Source: a virus. Taken from it: a stretch of DNA of 35,992 nucleotides. The DNA lies in IMG/VR virus record IMGVR_UViG_3300028596_000039, positions 1-35,992 of that record; one strand, written 5' to 3'. Numbering within the stretch: the stretch's first letter is position 1; every line of letters begins with the position of its first letter. Of the stretch, positions 8,173-16,964 are shown piece by piece. The translations under genes were made by a program, and so were the position numbers. The notes beneath the pieces are model-generated. The model was not told the origin of the DNA. It searched no databases and saw only the letters and a program-made list of their open reading frames with translations.

Positions 8173-8180
8173 CTGAAATG

Positions 8181-8210
8181 ACCCAGGCTCTCCTTAGGGA
8201 GGGTCTGGGT
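8181..8210 (+). terminator. Hairpin terminator
   Basis: A 13-bp stem with two G-U pairs (8181-8193 with 8198-8210), loop TTAG, followed by ATTTTAT. It begins nine bases after the stop at 8172 and separates the frameshift operon from the next group. Confidence 0.75.
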
Positions 8211-8267
8211 ATTTTATGGTGTACACCCATGTAGCACTTTATTTTTATTCAGGAAGGGGCCCCTTTC
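8211..8267 (+). promoter_or_regulatory. Likely promoter/5' UTR for the inner-head gene group
   Basis: This AT-rich leader follows a terminator and precedes the gene at 8268, so a promoter is expected here. It contains TTTTATG (8212-8218), a 10-bp perfect palindrome GGTGTACACC (8218-8227), an AT-rich run, and AGGAAGG (about 8251-8257) as ribosome binding site. phiKZ-like non-virion RNA polymerase promoters are reported to have only a short TATG core, so TATG at 8215-8218 is a candidate, but the motif is too short to be sure. Confidence 0.4.
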
Positions 8268-8885
8268 ATGAGCAAGAAGAACGATACTCCTGAGTACGTC
8301 GAACCGGAGGTTGAAAAACTTGCCGGTGACGTACCGGCCGTAGAGGTCATCGAGACCGCTGCGGTGCAGGTTGCCGAGAAGACCAAGCTCCCGGGCATGG
8401 CCATTCCCGATCATATTGGAATCGGTCGGTTGCTGAATGCTCAGTCGACCGCAGTAACCGATATCCTGATCGAGCGTGTTGCGCAGCACCTCGAATACAC
8501 TATCGGTGACAAAGGCTTTGCTGATAAAGAAGCACGGGCTAACGAGCAGGGTGGTTTCATCAACACCGTGCTGGGTAGCCTGGAGTTGGACTTCGACAAG
8601 TACGTGGTCTTCACCGACTACCTGTTGACCCAACTGCGCGCTAACGCAGAGCCGGCCAGCACGGGTAAACTCCTGCGTCATATGAGCGGTCTGGCCGAAG
8701 CGTATGACAAGGACAAGATCGCGAAGTACACCACGTACCTCTCGTTCCTGACCCGCATTGCGTTGAACTGGAAGATTCGTTACAAGCTGAACACCTTGAT
8801 CGACGTGAACCTCTTCGTCTCGAAGTTCAGTCCGAAGGCTCGCGAGAACATCACCACCTATTTCAATCACCTCCAGAACGTTTAA
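8268..8885 (+). CDS. Hypothetical virion-associated protein
   Basis: 205 residues from ATG 8268 with AGGAAGG upstream. The amino-terminal 45 residues are acidic and Val/Glu/Ala-rich and look disordered; the rest is helical (FDKYVVFTDYLLTQLRAN, LTRIALNWKIRYKL). There is no G-x-E site followed by an aromatic helix, unlike the two genes that follow. It starts a three-gene operon with inner-head-like genes that ends at the terminator at 10972. Function unknown; a structural or scaffold role is only suggested by position. Confidence 0.7.
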   Translation: MSKKNDTPEYVEPEVEKLAGDVPAVEVIETAAVQVAEKTKLPGMAIPDHIGIGRLLNAQSTAVTDILIERVAQHLEYTIGDKGFADKEARANEQGGFINTVLGSLELDFDKYVVFTDYLLTQLRANAEPASTGKLLRHMSGLAEAYDKDKIAKYTTYLSFLTRIALNWKIRYKLNTLIDVNLFVSKFSPKARENITTYFNHLQNV

Positions 8886-8895
8886 GGATTCCATC

Positions 8896-9906
8896 ATGTC
8901 CCAGGAAAACGCAATGCAAGACGATATCGTCATCGACGAAAACGAAGAGTTCGTGGCGCCGGAGACCGGTCACGTTGAACTGGTCTTCCAGGCCCTCGGT
9001 GATACCGTCAACAACATCGCCGGTACCGAAGGTCTGACCACCGCCCAGGTTTACCTCCACGGTGTTCTGAACGCCTCTGGTGGTCTGAGCTATAGCCAGT
9101 CCGTTGCCGGTGTCGAAGGTTTCTTCGCTAACGTCAAAGAAGGCGCCCGCAAAGCGATCGAATACATCAAGAAGATGTTCAAGTCCATCTGGGGCTTCTT
9201 CTTCAAGAAGCAAGGTCCTGAAGAGACCAAGAACGTCTACAAAGAACTCGCCGAAAACCTGGCAGCGATCAAGAGCGTTGACGAGGTCAAGGCTGGTCTG
9301 AAGCGTGCTGCGGGTTCCGACTCCAAGGAACTGGTCGAACACATCAGCAAGGCGACCAGTATCTCCGAGCTGAACACCCTGTCGAAAGACGTGGCCAAGG
9401 CCAACAGCAAAGCCCAGCAAGGCCTGGTCATCAAGATCAACCAGCTGGTCGAATCGCTCGAGGGCGAAATCAAACTGGCCGAAGAAGTCGAGGGCGAAGC
9501 CAAGAAGTCCGGCGAAGCCAGCTACACCGCCTGGGCCTCCGGTGTGAAGGGTGGTGTATCGGGCGCGCAATCGCTGATCACCAAGCTGAAAGGCATCCGT
9601 GACCTGGCCGACCTGAAAGCTGCTGAAAGCACCCTGGATGATCTGAAGTCGCACACCCAGGTTATCGAGCGCGCACTGGAAGCCGCCGGCGGTACCGAAT
9701 CGCGCGTTCAAGGCATGATCGATAACCTGTCCAAACTGGACGGTAACGAGTCGGCCAGCGACGAGCAAAAGAAACAAGGCGACGAGAACCTCAAGGCTCT
9801 TCAGCTGTTCGTGAAGTCCGCTGCGCGTTACTCCGGTCTCCTGAAGCGCACCCTTTCCCACATGAAGTCCGTTAACACTGCCGTCGGCAAAGTGTTCGGC
9901 GTTTAA
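8896..9906 (+). CDS. Inner-head-like (phiKZ inner-body type) protein with G-x-E sites
   Basis: 336 residues from ATG 8896 (AAGGA eight bases upstream). Order: an acidic leader (1-40); AGTE at 42-45; AGVE at 71-74; then GFFANVKEGARKAIEYIKK and MFKSIWGFFFKK, an aromatic amphipathic helix; then an Ala/Lys/Glu helical body with coiled-coil character. phiKZ head protease cuts after S/A/G-x-E, so the leader is probably removed on capsid maturation, leaving a mature protein that begins with the aromatic helix. Codon use is biased to C- and G-ending codons, as in highly expressed genes. The next gene is a clear paralog. Inner-head location is inferred from the family pattern. Confidence 0.8.
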   Translation: MSQENAMQDDIVIDENEEFVAPETGHVELVFQALGDTVNNIAGTEGLTTAQVYLHGVLNASGGLSYSQSVAGVEGFFANVKEGARKAIEYIKKMFKSIWGFFFKKQGPEETKNVYKELAENLAAIKSVDEVKAGLKRAAGSDSKELVEHISKATSISELNTLSKDVAKANSKAQQGLVIKINQLVESLEGEIKLAEEVEGEAKKSGEASYTAWASGVKGGVSGAQSLITKLKGIRDLADLKAAESTLDDLKSHTQVIERALEAAGGTESRVQGMIDNLSKLDGNESASDEQKKQGDENLKALQLFVKSAARYSGLLKRTLSHMKSVNTAVGKVFGV

Positions 9907-9917
9907 GGAGCCGAGTA

Positions 9918-10958
9918 ATGGAAGAAATCATCAACGAAGACGAACTGGGCATGGAAGCTCCGATCCCGGAGCCTGAGCACATCGAAACCGTACTGGAAGG
10001 TATGGCCGATTCGCTCAACGTGGCCGGTACTGAAAGCCTGACCAACGCTCAGATCTATCTGGGTTCGGTTCTGGCCACCAACGGCTACATCCGCAAGAAC
10101 CAGGTTGGTCAAGAAGGCTTCATGTCGAAGGTGGGTGACGGTTTCAAGGCCGCCATTGCCTACGTCAAGAAGATCTTCACCAACATCTGGGACTTCTTCT
10201 TCAAGCGTGACGCGCCCAAGCTCACCGAAGAAGTGAAAGACGAACTCAAGAAGGCTGAAGAAGTCATCAAGGTCGTCGAGTCCGGCGGTAGCAGTGAGAA
10301 AGAAACCACCGAAGCGCTGACCAACATGCGCAAAGTGGTTCAAGCTCTGACCCACGAGCCCGACGTCAACAAGGCCGCGCTGGACCAGATCCTGAAAGAA
10401 GCCGACGAGGCGATGAAGGGCGACCAAGCCAAGAAGAAAGCTGCCGTTCTCATGATCGGTCGCGAACTTCCGAAGCTGAACAAGCGCTCGGCCAGCGCCT
10501 TCAAGAAGCGCGTCGACGACATCGTCCGCATCCTGACCGTCACTGACAAGACCGTAGGGATCATCATCGAGAAGGGTGAAGGTAGCGACGCTTCTGTTGC
10601 CGACAAAGGTCTCGCCTCGAGCATGAAGTCTTCGCGCAGTGAACTGACCAGTGTTCTGGAGAAGTTCAAGAAGGCCAGCGGCGACGCCACTCCAGCCAAC
10701 CTGAAGGACTGCTACACTCATGTCCGTCAGACCCTGGAAGAAACCCAGCGTGCTTACAAAGGCCTGGATGGCGAGAAGGCGAACATCAAGTCGCAAATCG
10801 CCAAGCTCGAGTCCGACCAGTCGGACCATGCGAAGACCGCGGTCAAAGAGCTCAAGAGCTTGCTGTCTTCGATTGCTGCGCTGGTTCAGGTCTCCAAGGA
10901 ACTGCTGGCTTCGAGCAAGCAGCTGCTGAAGACCGGTAATAAGGCCTTCGGCTACTAA
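9918..10958 (+). CDS. Inner-head-like protein, tandem paralog of 8896-9906
   Basis: 346 residues, with AAGGAG 9904-9909 eight bases before ATG 9918. It repeats the architecture of its neighbour: an acidic leader, AGTE at 36-39 followed by SLTNAQIYLGSVLA (neighbour: GLTTAQVYLHGVLN), GQE at 64-66, then GFMSKV.DGFKAAIAYVKK and IFTNIWDFFFKR, then a Lys/Glu-rich helical body. The similarity is strongest in the first 100 residues and weak afterwards, suggesting a conserved targeting and cleavage module on diverged bodies. It probably sits in the capsid and is processed at G-x-E. It is the last gene before a strong terminator. Confidence 0.8.
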   Translation: MEEIINEDELGMEAPIPEPEHIETVLEGMADSLNVAGTESLTNAQIYLGSVLATNGYIRKNQVGQEGFMSKVGDGFKAAIAYVKKIFTNIWDFFFKRDAPKLTEEVKDELKKAEEVIKVVESGGSSEKETTEALTNMRKVVQALTHEPDVNKAALDQILKEADEAMKGDQAKKKAAVLMIGRELPKLNKRSASAFKKRVDDIVRILTVTDKTVGIIIEKGEGSDASVADKGLASSMKSSRSELTSVLEKFKKASGDATPANLKDCYTHVRQTLEETQRAYKGLDGEKANIKSQIAKLESDQSDHAKTAVKELKSLLSSIAALVQVSKELLASSKQLLKTGNKAFGY

Positions 10959-10971
10959 GTTGCACACCTGT

Positions 10972-11006
10972 ACCCCTACCCTAGCCCATAAGGCTAGGGT
11001 AGGGGT
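10972..11006. terminator. Hairpin terminator between convergent genes
   Basis: A perfect 15-bp stem (10972-10986 with 10992-11006), loop CATAA. It lies between the plus-strand gene ending at 10958 and the minus-strand polymerase gene ending at 11016, so it can serve both. There is no long T-tract on either side. Confidence 0.8.
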
Positions 11007-11015
11007 TATGGCTGC

Positions 11016-12836
11016 TTATGCGGCTTCGTTAAAGAACTCTTTATTGGTAAAGGTCTTACGAGGTTTCTTGCTGGTTTTGATATCTTCCAACAGTTTCTCT
11101 TTACCTTGTTCGATCATGATACGCTCGAACTCTTCCTGAATCTTATCAGCCTCAGGGAACCCGAACAGAGAGTTACATAGACCAATGGCGTTGGCCTCTG
11201 CACTACTGGCAAAGTTAACACCAATCTCACGGAACTTATTCGGATCCGCGCCTTGGATCTGCAACGTCTCAATCTGAGTCGTACGGTTACTCACGTTACC
11301 CGCCAAACCACCGTGAGGATAAGCACCCTCTACGTCAATGTCATCGTTCATTCGACGACCCTGACTGAAGACGTCAGCAAGCCCCTCAAAGAGCGTATAA
11401 CCAACGGTAGCATTCTTCTCGGTGTCTAGCAGGGCAATCCAGTTCTTGAGGCTCTGCATCTGCTCAGTGAAACTGGTATCGCGTTTACGAGGAGTACTGC
11501 CCCATGCAAAGCCATTGTCTCGAGCTACGAAGCTAATCGTGTCCGAAATAACTTTAGGCTGTGATGCATAGTTGAAGAACTCGGAATACTTAAGCAGCAT
11601 CCCCAACGACAGTGTCAAGTCGTTTGTCTTATCGTTAATGTACTCAATAACCCAATTGTCACAGATGCAGTAACTGGAATACAAGTACGGATAGTTCTTC
11701 TGCATGTAACGGTGCCACTGAGGAGAACCCGGGAGTAGGTGAGCCCCTTCTTCGGTGTACAACTTACCGCTTACCCCTACTGCCTTAGCGCAACCTTCCA
11801 GAGACGTGTCAGGTTGTTTACCGTCTACAGGCTGACGCTTGATGCAGAAGAAGGACATATAGTCGACCCACTTCCACTTGGCCATGCAACGTACTGTTGG
11901 CCACTTCTCTTGAGGGTCCAACGGACTACTACTACCGTCTTCCTTGATCTTGTGAGTCCGACCCAAGTCCAGTTTGTAGAAACGGAACTCTTTAGGAATC
12001 GAAGGATCACAGTACGCGTCATCAAGGTCATAACCCTCGGTAGCCAGTGCGCGTTCCATTGCCTTCATGTCGTACTCAGCGTTCCAACTGGTGACCCAAT
12101 CAGGACCCCAAATATGGAACATGTCGAGCATCGCTTTAGCTACTTGACCCGGAGTATCAAACAGCTCATAAGTGATTACCGCAACTTTACGGTCGATCTT
12201 GTGTTTCGCTAAATACTTATCTTCGGACTCTCTTAACTTCACGATGATTTCTTCATCGCTCGGTTGTCGTCCGTTTGCTTCCTTGTAGAACTTACGAACC
12301 CCCGCGAAGTACACCTTCTCCTTCATGGTCAACGCAGCCATGATCATAGGACGGGTAGCGTCGTCTTCCCATTCCATGTCCGCTTCAACGTCGAACGATG
12401 CTACCGAGTAAGGTTCTTTCTCTTGGTATTCGCCGTACTTCTTGAAGAATGCATACTTGATATGAACCGGTGGAGTCTGATCCAAGCCAAATACATACTG
12501 GTTGTTAACGATATCGTTAATCGTTGCACCGTGATCGAAAACACCAAACAGTTGCTTCTTAACCATCGTGGCGATCTGACAGCGAGGAAGTTTGTATTCC
12601 CGTACCGCTGACATTTCGATGTAATCTTTATGCTGCTCGAACAACCGCCGTTCAGGTTTAACCAGCCAAATCGGTTGCTTGTAATTCTTGATAGCGATCA
12701 GGTCGTCGCTACGAGTACCGTCTTCGTGAATATTGGTGATTTTGACTGCGGTTAGGTCGTCTCTGCCAGTCTTACTTACTGAGTAAGTAGCGTTTTTACA
12801 AACCTTGGCGATGATTGGTGAAGTGTTCTGATTCAT
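11016..12836 (-). CDS. Family B DNA polymerase, N-terminal half (3'-5' exonuclease plus start of palm)
   Basis: 606 residues. Exonuclease motifs are visible: Exo I SFDVEAD (D149, E151), Exo II SWNAEYD (N252, D256) and Exo III YCICD (Y389, D393). Polymerase motif A is DVEGAYPHGG with D501. A motif B-like NSLFG occurs at 555-559, but lacks the preceding lysine and lies only about 50 residues from motif A, closer than usual. No motif C (YxDTD) exists and the protein stops at 606, whereas full polymerases of this family run to about 800-1000 residues. The remaining palm and thumb must be encoded elsewhere, making this a split polymerase. It probably replicates the phage genome with a partner chain. 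It lies on the opposite strand, between inner-head genes, with a converging terminator. No frameshift is evident at the end. Confidence 0.8.
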   Translation of the reverse strand: MNQNTSPIIAKVCKNATYSVSKTGRDDLTAVKITNIHEDGTRSDDLIAIKNYKQPIWLVKPERRLFEQHKDYIEMSAVREYKLPRCQIATMVKKQLFGVFDHGATINDIVNNQYVFGLDQTPPVHIKYAFFKKYGEYQEKEPYSVASFDVEADMEWEDDATRPMIMAALTMKEKVYFAGVRKFYKEANGRQPSDEEIIVKLRESEDKYLAKHKIDRKVAVITYELFDTPGQVAKAMLDMFHIWGPDWVTSWNAEYDMKAMERALATEGYDLDDAYCDPSIPKEFRFYKLDLGRTHKIKEDGSSSPLDPQEKWPTVRCMAKWKWVDYMSFFCIKRQPVDGKQPDTSLEGCAKAVGVSGKLYTEEGAHLLPGSPQWHRYMQKNYPYLYSSYCICDNWVIEYINDKTNDLTLSLGMLLKYSEFFNYASQPKVISDTISFVARDNGFAWGSTPRKRDTSFTEQMQSLKNWIALLDTEKNATVGYTLFEGLADVFSQGRRMNDDIDVEGAYPHGGLAGNVSNRTTQIETLQIQGADPNKFREIGVNFASSAEANAIGLCNSLFGFPEADKIQEEFERIMIEQGKEKLLEDIKTSKKPRKTFTNKEFFNEAA

Positions 12837-12917
12837 TTCCTAGTTCCGCATTTTATGCCTACTTGGACGCTATATGAATAGCCATCTGAGTCACTTTTTA
12901 CTCTGGAGCATCTTTTC
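12837..12917. promoter_or_regulatory. Divergent promoter region between DNA polymerase and metallopeptidase genes
   Basis: Eighty-one bases separate two divergent starts. GACGCTATATG at 12866-12876, 41 bases before ATG 12918, resembles GATGCTATGTG before 27366. A second TATG occurs at 12854-12857. On the minus strand, GGAA and AGGAA precede the polymerase ATG. On the plus strand GGAG at about 12904 serves the next gene. Promoter assignment is inference from the repeated motif and position. Confidence 0.4.
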
Positions 12918-14291
12918 ATGATCGACATGGATTTTCTTGTTCGAAAAGAACAAGTAGCTGGTTTGGAGTTTATGCAGTTCCAGAACGATTCTTTTTACGT
13001 AACATTGGTTGCCGTCATCAAAGAACACTTGAGCTACGCAACCAAGGTTCCGGTGCTCCAGAAGACCGTACAGGAACCGTTGCTTAAAGTCCTCAAGGAT
13101 TACACTGGTTTCGAGAACATTACCATCAACTTCATGGAACGGGATAACCTGTACATGGATACGGGTTATTTCTCCCCAGGTCACGTGATCAACATCAAAG
13201 GTATCGAGTACTGGTTGGACAGTTCGGATACCACCATTTACCGTTGGTTCACCCAGAACAAGGATAAGATCTTCAAAGGATCTGTGGATTACAAGACGGG
13301 TAAGGTCGGTGGTTCGTTCAAGACCATCCCGCTTGAGCTGGGCATCAACGTTAACGTCAGTGAATACTTCGGAGTCAAAGAAACCGAGCGCTGGAAGTGC
13401 ACCACTGAAGAACTGGCAGCGGGTGGTATCGTCCACGAGATGGGTCACGCGTTCAGCGGCTGCATGATGATGGCATCGACCTTCCACGACAACGTGGTCG
13501 CGCAAGCAGCTATTGCGGCTTATCGTAACTGCAAGCGCGATGAAGATCGCGTGGTGGTTCTGAAGGACTCGGCTACCTTGCTGGGACTGAAAGAGCCTAA
13601 GCAAGACGAACTGATCGAGTTTGCCAAGCAATCCAACGATGAATCCTTCCTGATGTACTACACCAAGATGACCGCGCAGCGTAATAGCCAGCGGGCTCTG
13701 TCGGTGGGTGTGGCCGAGATGACCTCTGAGGTCGTAGCTGACATGTATGCTCTGCGTATGGGTTGCGACAAGGGTATCGTGGCGGCCATTGGTGTACTGA
13801 CTTCCCGTGGCGTTGTCTCGAGCTTCCTGAACAACATGCTGATAAGCACCATGATGGGTCTGTGGGCGGGTTACTTTACCGCACTCCCCGCACTTATCGT
13901 TGGTGGTTCTATAAGCGGCGGTGTCGTGATTGGTGCTGCGGCTTTGGGCTTCGTTATCACCTTTACCCTCAACTACTTTGCTCCTTCCTATTCTGGGGTC
14001 TACAACTCGGACCCTCGTCGTATGGAGGATGCGGTTCGCCAATTGATCGCCAAGGTCAAAGAATGCAAAGACATGCCAAGTTCGGACAAGTCCAAACTGA
14101 TTGATGAAGTCGGTCAGTTGCTCAAGTTGCTTGAGAAGAACCGTAGTTGGTATGACAACACTGTTATCTACCGCGCCATGGGCTGGGTATTCTCTGGGAG
14201 CGATTTTAAACTTCGCGAGATCGAGCATTTTACCCAAGCCCTCAACAACAACGAAATGACTGTTCTGGCTGAACGCCTGAAAGGAGTTTAA
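12918..14291 (+). CDS. Membrane zinc metallopeptidase (M48-like HExxH...ExxxD)
   Basis: 457 residues. HEMGH (H173, E174, H177) is the zinc-binding, catalytic HExxH motif. EVVAD (E271-D275), about 100 residues on and followed by MYALRMG, matches the third-ligand ExxxD helix of M48-type peptidases. Residues about 307-352 form one or two hydrophobic segments (TMMGLWAGYFTALPALIVGG, then a Gly/Ala/Val-rich stretch), so the protein is probably membrane-bound. An AGLE (14-17) near the start could be a head-protease-type site. The phiKZ head-maturation protease is an unrelated serine enzyme, so this would be a second protease. It may be packaged with inner-head proteins and act in the host envelope, or be an assembly enzyme. 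The peptidase class is quite certain, the role is not. It is followed four bases later by the next gene. Confidence 0.8.
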   Translation: MIDMDFLVRKEQVAGLEFMQFQNDSFYVTLVAVIKEHLSYATKVPVLQKTVQEPLLKVLKDYTGFENITINFMERDNLYMDTGYFSPGHVINIKGIEYWLDSSDTTIYRWFTQNKDKIFKGSVDYKTGKVGGSFKTIPLELGINVNVSEYFGVKETERWKCTTEELAAGGIVHEMGHAFSGCMMMASTFHDNVVAQAAIAAYRNCKRDEDRVVVLKDSATLLGLKEPKQDELIEFAKQSNDESFLMYYTKMTAQRNSQRALSVGVAEMTSEVVADMYALRMGCDKGIVAAIGVLTSRGVVSSFLNNMLISTMMGLWAGYFTALPALIVGGSISGGVVIGAAALGFVITFTLNYFAPSYSGVYNSDPRRMEDAVRQLIAKVKECKDMPSSDKSKLIDEVGQLLKLLEKNRSWYDNTVIYRAMGWVFSGSDFKLREIEHFTQALNNNEMTVLAERLKGV

Positions 14292-14294
14292 CTC

Positions 14295-14738
14295 ATGTCC
14301 CACCTTAAACACGTCATCGATTTCCGCGGCTACCTGATCGACAACGGGATCACCTGCGCTGCCAACCAGACCAAGGCGACCCAGGAAGCGTTCATCCGCG
14401 CACTGATCAGCTACAACTGCAAGATGAACAACACCTTCCACTTCGGTGATAACGCCGAGGAAACCATCTGGGAACAGATGGACATGTGGAACGCGGTGTT
14501 CCCGATCAATGCCCGCTTCATCCTCGAGTCGGCCAAGAACCGTCTGGCAGAGATGCACAAAGAACTGTGCCGCACCGGCACCCTGACCGCTTCCAACCTC
14601 TATGACGTAGTGTTCGACGTCGAGGTCATCAATGGCGAAGGGCAGGCGGTTCCGTCCAAGTTCGACGCTACCGACAACGACCTCTTCACCACCTTGGTCG
14701 GCTACCTCTACAAAGAACTGGTGGGTCACCATGAGTAG
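14295..14738 (+). CDS. Hypothetical protein
   Basis: 147 residues; AAGGAG at 14281-14286 precedes ATG 14295 by eight bases. No domain is recognised; several Cys and His residues are scattered without a clear metal-binding pattern. The end overlaps the next start by eight bases (ATG 14731), so it is translated in the same operon as the peptidase and the inner-head-like protein that follows. Codon use is rich in C-ending codons, like the abundant virion genes around it. Function unknown. Confidence 0.65.
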   Translation: MSHLKHVIDFRGYLIDNGITCAANQTKATQEAFIRALISYNCKMNNTFHFGDNAEETIWEQMDMWNAVFPINARFILESAKNRLAEMHKELCRTGTLTASNLYDVVFDVEVINGEGQAVPSKFDATDNDLFTTLVGYLYKELVGHHE

Positions 14739-16248
14739 TCCTCTGAGCGCGTACCTGCAAAAGAGCGATCCGGTGGATCAGTGGAAACCTGGTGAGGGTG
14801 GTCAACTGATCGACCTGGATGAGTTCTACGTCGAAACGGAACAAGGCAAGGCGGACTTCATGGTTCAGGGTACCGAATCCCTGTCCCTGAATCGTCTGGA
14901 CCGTAAACTGGCCGCGGTACTCGGTGTTGAGTCCTATACTCAAATGGACTCTTTCCCGTCGGAACGTAATGCACGCATGGGTGCTGAAGGTTTCTTTGCG
15001 GTGGTCTACGAAGGTTTCCAAACCTTCATCGAGAACATCATCAAGTACATCCGCATGGCGATCGATTGGGTAGCCAGCACCATTAAAGGGATCTTCGGGT
15101 TCCGTAAGAGCGAGCGGATCGAAAAGGCGATCGATAACAAACTCGACAACATGAAGACCGAGTTCGAGCAAACCTTGAACGGTCTCGGTTTCCCGGGTAA
15201 AGAATATCGACTGGAACACTTCATCGGGAAGCTCCCCAACGGTGTTGACCGCATGGGCCAGCTTCAGGTGATGAAGACCAAGTTCGAAACCGACAAGGAA
15301 GCAATCAACGGCCTGGCCGCGTCCATCCCGCTGTTCCAGCAGACCATTGCCGAGCTGACCAAGAATTCGAACAAGGCTGTTAAAGCCCTGAACGATTTCA
15401 AGCGCATGATCAACGAGGAGCACCAAAAGACTCGTGTGCGCAAGATCAAAGATGAACACGTTGACTGGAGCCAATCGCCTGAAGTGATTCGCTTCCTGAA
15501 GGGCTGTGCCGAAGTCACCATGAGCTTCTCCGCCAGTACAGTGGTCCCGCTGGTCGCTGAGTTGCTCAGTACTTTGTACAAGGTTACTTTCAGCAACGAC
15601 GAGCTCACCAACGGGTTTGCCAACGTTCGCAAGAAGCTCGATGAAATGGTTAAGCTGGAAGCAGTTAAACTGAGTCCAGCTAACCTCGGTGATCTGATGA
15701 CCACCGTCCAGGGCATGAACGCGCTTTATGCCAACGTCTCCGACAACTCGATTGATATGTCCGGGATTAACCTCAAGCAATTGGGGGCGGCGATCGAGAA
15801 GACCGATGCGGACAAGGTTAAGGCAATGGGTGAGTACTACGGTGCTCCAGCAATCGTTGCTGAATACCAAGCGGTGGCGGTGGGTGTGCGCAACTACACC
15901 CAGTTCTGCCAGCTGGTAACCCGTCAACTGTCCTTAGTCGGTCGTCAGATCGATAACCTGGTCAAGTGGCACATTCGTGGTCAGCTCTGGTACTACCATG
16001 CTGTTCTGGACGATCTCCAGAAACTGCGTGAGCTGAACTTGGATGCCAAAGCACACGGTGCCAACCCGATGATGTCCGCTGATGGCACTCCAACTATCCA
16101 GTTCGAGTTTATCGACGATGCAGACGCCAAGACCTTCATGGAGAAATTCGGAGGGACTTCGCACGAGATCATCGATAAGGACATTGGTAACCTTAAAACC
16201 ATTTACAACAATCTCGTCAAAGAGACTGGAATAGGGAAAACGATATGA
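14731..16248 (+). CDS. Inner-head-like protein with G-x-E sites (505 residues)
   Basis: I choose ATG 14731. The frame is open further upstream (to 14632), but that part lies within the previous gene. Order: an acidic leader, QGTES at 46-50, GVE at 65-67, GAE at 84-86, then GFFAVVYEGFQTFIENIIKY and a continuing aromatic amphipathic helix with WVASTIKGIFGF, then a long helical body. This follows the same layout as 8896-9906. The likely fate is packaging in the capsid and cleavage after G-x-E. The downstream gene overlaps it by ATGA (16245-16248). Confidence 0.78.
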   Translation: MSSPLSAYLQKSDPVDQWKPGEGGQLIDLDEFYVETEQGKADFMVQGTESLSLNRLDRKLAAVLGVESYTQMDSFPSERNARMGAEGFFAVVYEGFQTFIENIIKYIRMAIDWVASTIKGIFGFRKSERIEKAIDNKLDNMKTEFEQTLNGLGFPGKEYRLEHFIGKLPNGVDRMGQLQVMKTKFETDKEAINGLAASIPLFQQTIAELTKNSNKAVKALNDFKRMINEEHQKTRVRKIKDEHVDWSQSPEVIRFLKGCAEVTMSFSASTVVPLVAELLSTLYKVTFSNDELTNGFANVRKKLDEMVKLEAVKLSPANLGDLMTTVQGMNALYANVSDNSIDMSGINLKQLGAAIEKTDADKVKAMGEYYGAPAIVAEYQAVAVGVRNYTQFCQLVTRQLSLVGRQIDNLVKWHIRGQLWYYHAVLDDLQKLRELNLDAKAHGANPMMSADGTPTIQFEFIDDADAKTFMEKFGGTSHEIIDKDIGNLKTIYNNLVKETGIGKTI

Positions 16249-16952
16249 GCCCTGAACTCCGCCAGTTTAAAGCCGACGCCTTGGCTGAACTGATGAACCT
16301 CAAGTCGGTCACCGACGGTATCATGAAGAAGCTGGAAGAAGGTCTTCCGATTACCGTGGCCTACGAGATCATCGACAACCTCTGGCTGCCCGGCGAAGCC
16401 ATGCGCCTGAAGACCGAGCTCTCCAGTGAGTTCCCTGATCGCAACGGCCAGGTTATCATGAACGCACCGCTCTCGGGTGAAGTGTCGTTGCTGATGTCCA
16501 TTCCAAAAACCACCGAGTTCTTGGATAAGGCCTTCCCGGAAATCATCATCAAGGTAAACGCCATCTTCAATGGCATCAACAACCTGGGTGTGGATAACCA
16601 GGAAGCGATCGAGAAGTACAACAGCTTCCGCAAAGAGCCAGCCAAGTTTGCTGACTACGTGAGCGATCTGTGGTACCCGGAAAGCGAAGCACTGCAAAAC
16701 GGTACCGTGCGTACCTGGAAGGACATCGGTCGTGACAGCAACAGCGTCGAGAACGGTGATTACCTCCTGCTGGTCGACTACGGCGAAACCATTCGCAAAT
16801 CGCAGGCCAAGTTGAAGGAGTGTCTCTTGGACACTCTGTCCAGCGAAGAAATGCGCCTGGGTTACGTTCACTACAAGACGGAACAACTGATGGGGTTGGT
16901 AGAACTCATCGGTCTGTTCTCCGACTACGTTGACGAAGTAGACCCAGCGTAA
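16245..16952 (+). CDS. Hypothetical virion-associated protein
   Basis: 235 residues, translationally coupled by an ATGA overlap to the upstream inner-head-like gene and followed by a terminator. It is helical and acidic, with no G-x-E leader or membrane segment and no recognised domain. Codon use is biased as in its neighbours. Co-expression suggests it works with the upstream protein, but the sequence gives no function. Confidence 0.65.
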   Translation: MSPELRQFKADALAELMNLKSVTDGIMKKLEEGLPITVAYEIIDNLWLPGEAMRLKTELSSEFPDRNGQVIMNAPLSGEVSLLMSIPKTTEFLDKAFPEIIIKVNAIFNGINNLGVDNQEAIEKYNSFRKEPAKFADYVSDLWYPESEALQNGTVRTWKDIGRDSNSVENGDYLLLVDYGETIRKSQAKLKECLLDTLSSEEMRLGYVHYKTEQLMGLVELIGLFSDYVDEVDPA

Positions 16953-16964
16953 TACCTTAAGCAG

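Noticed and set aside
12918-14291. The metallopeptidase as the head-maturation protease
   Set aside because: The head protease of phiKZ-like phages is a serine peptidase of herpesvirus type; HExxH...ExxxD and membrane segments do not fit it.
14632-14730. Upstream extension of the 505-residue inner-head-like protein
   Set aside because: It is wholly inside the previous gene; ATG 14731 gives the normal overlap and a leader like that of its paralogs.
12891-14732. A 613-codon minus-strand frame opposite the metallopeptidase
   Set aside because: The plus strand has HEMGH and ordered ribosome binding sites; the minus frame has neither.
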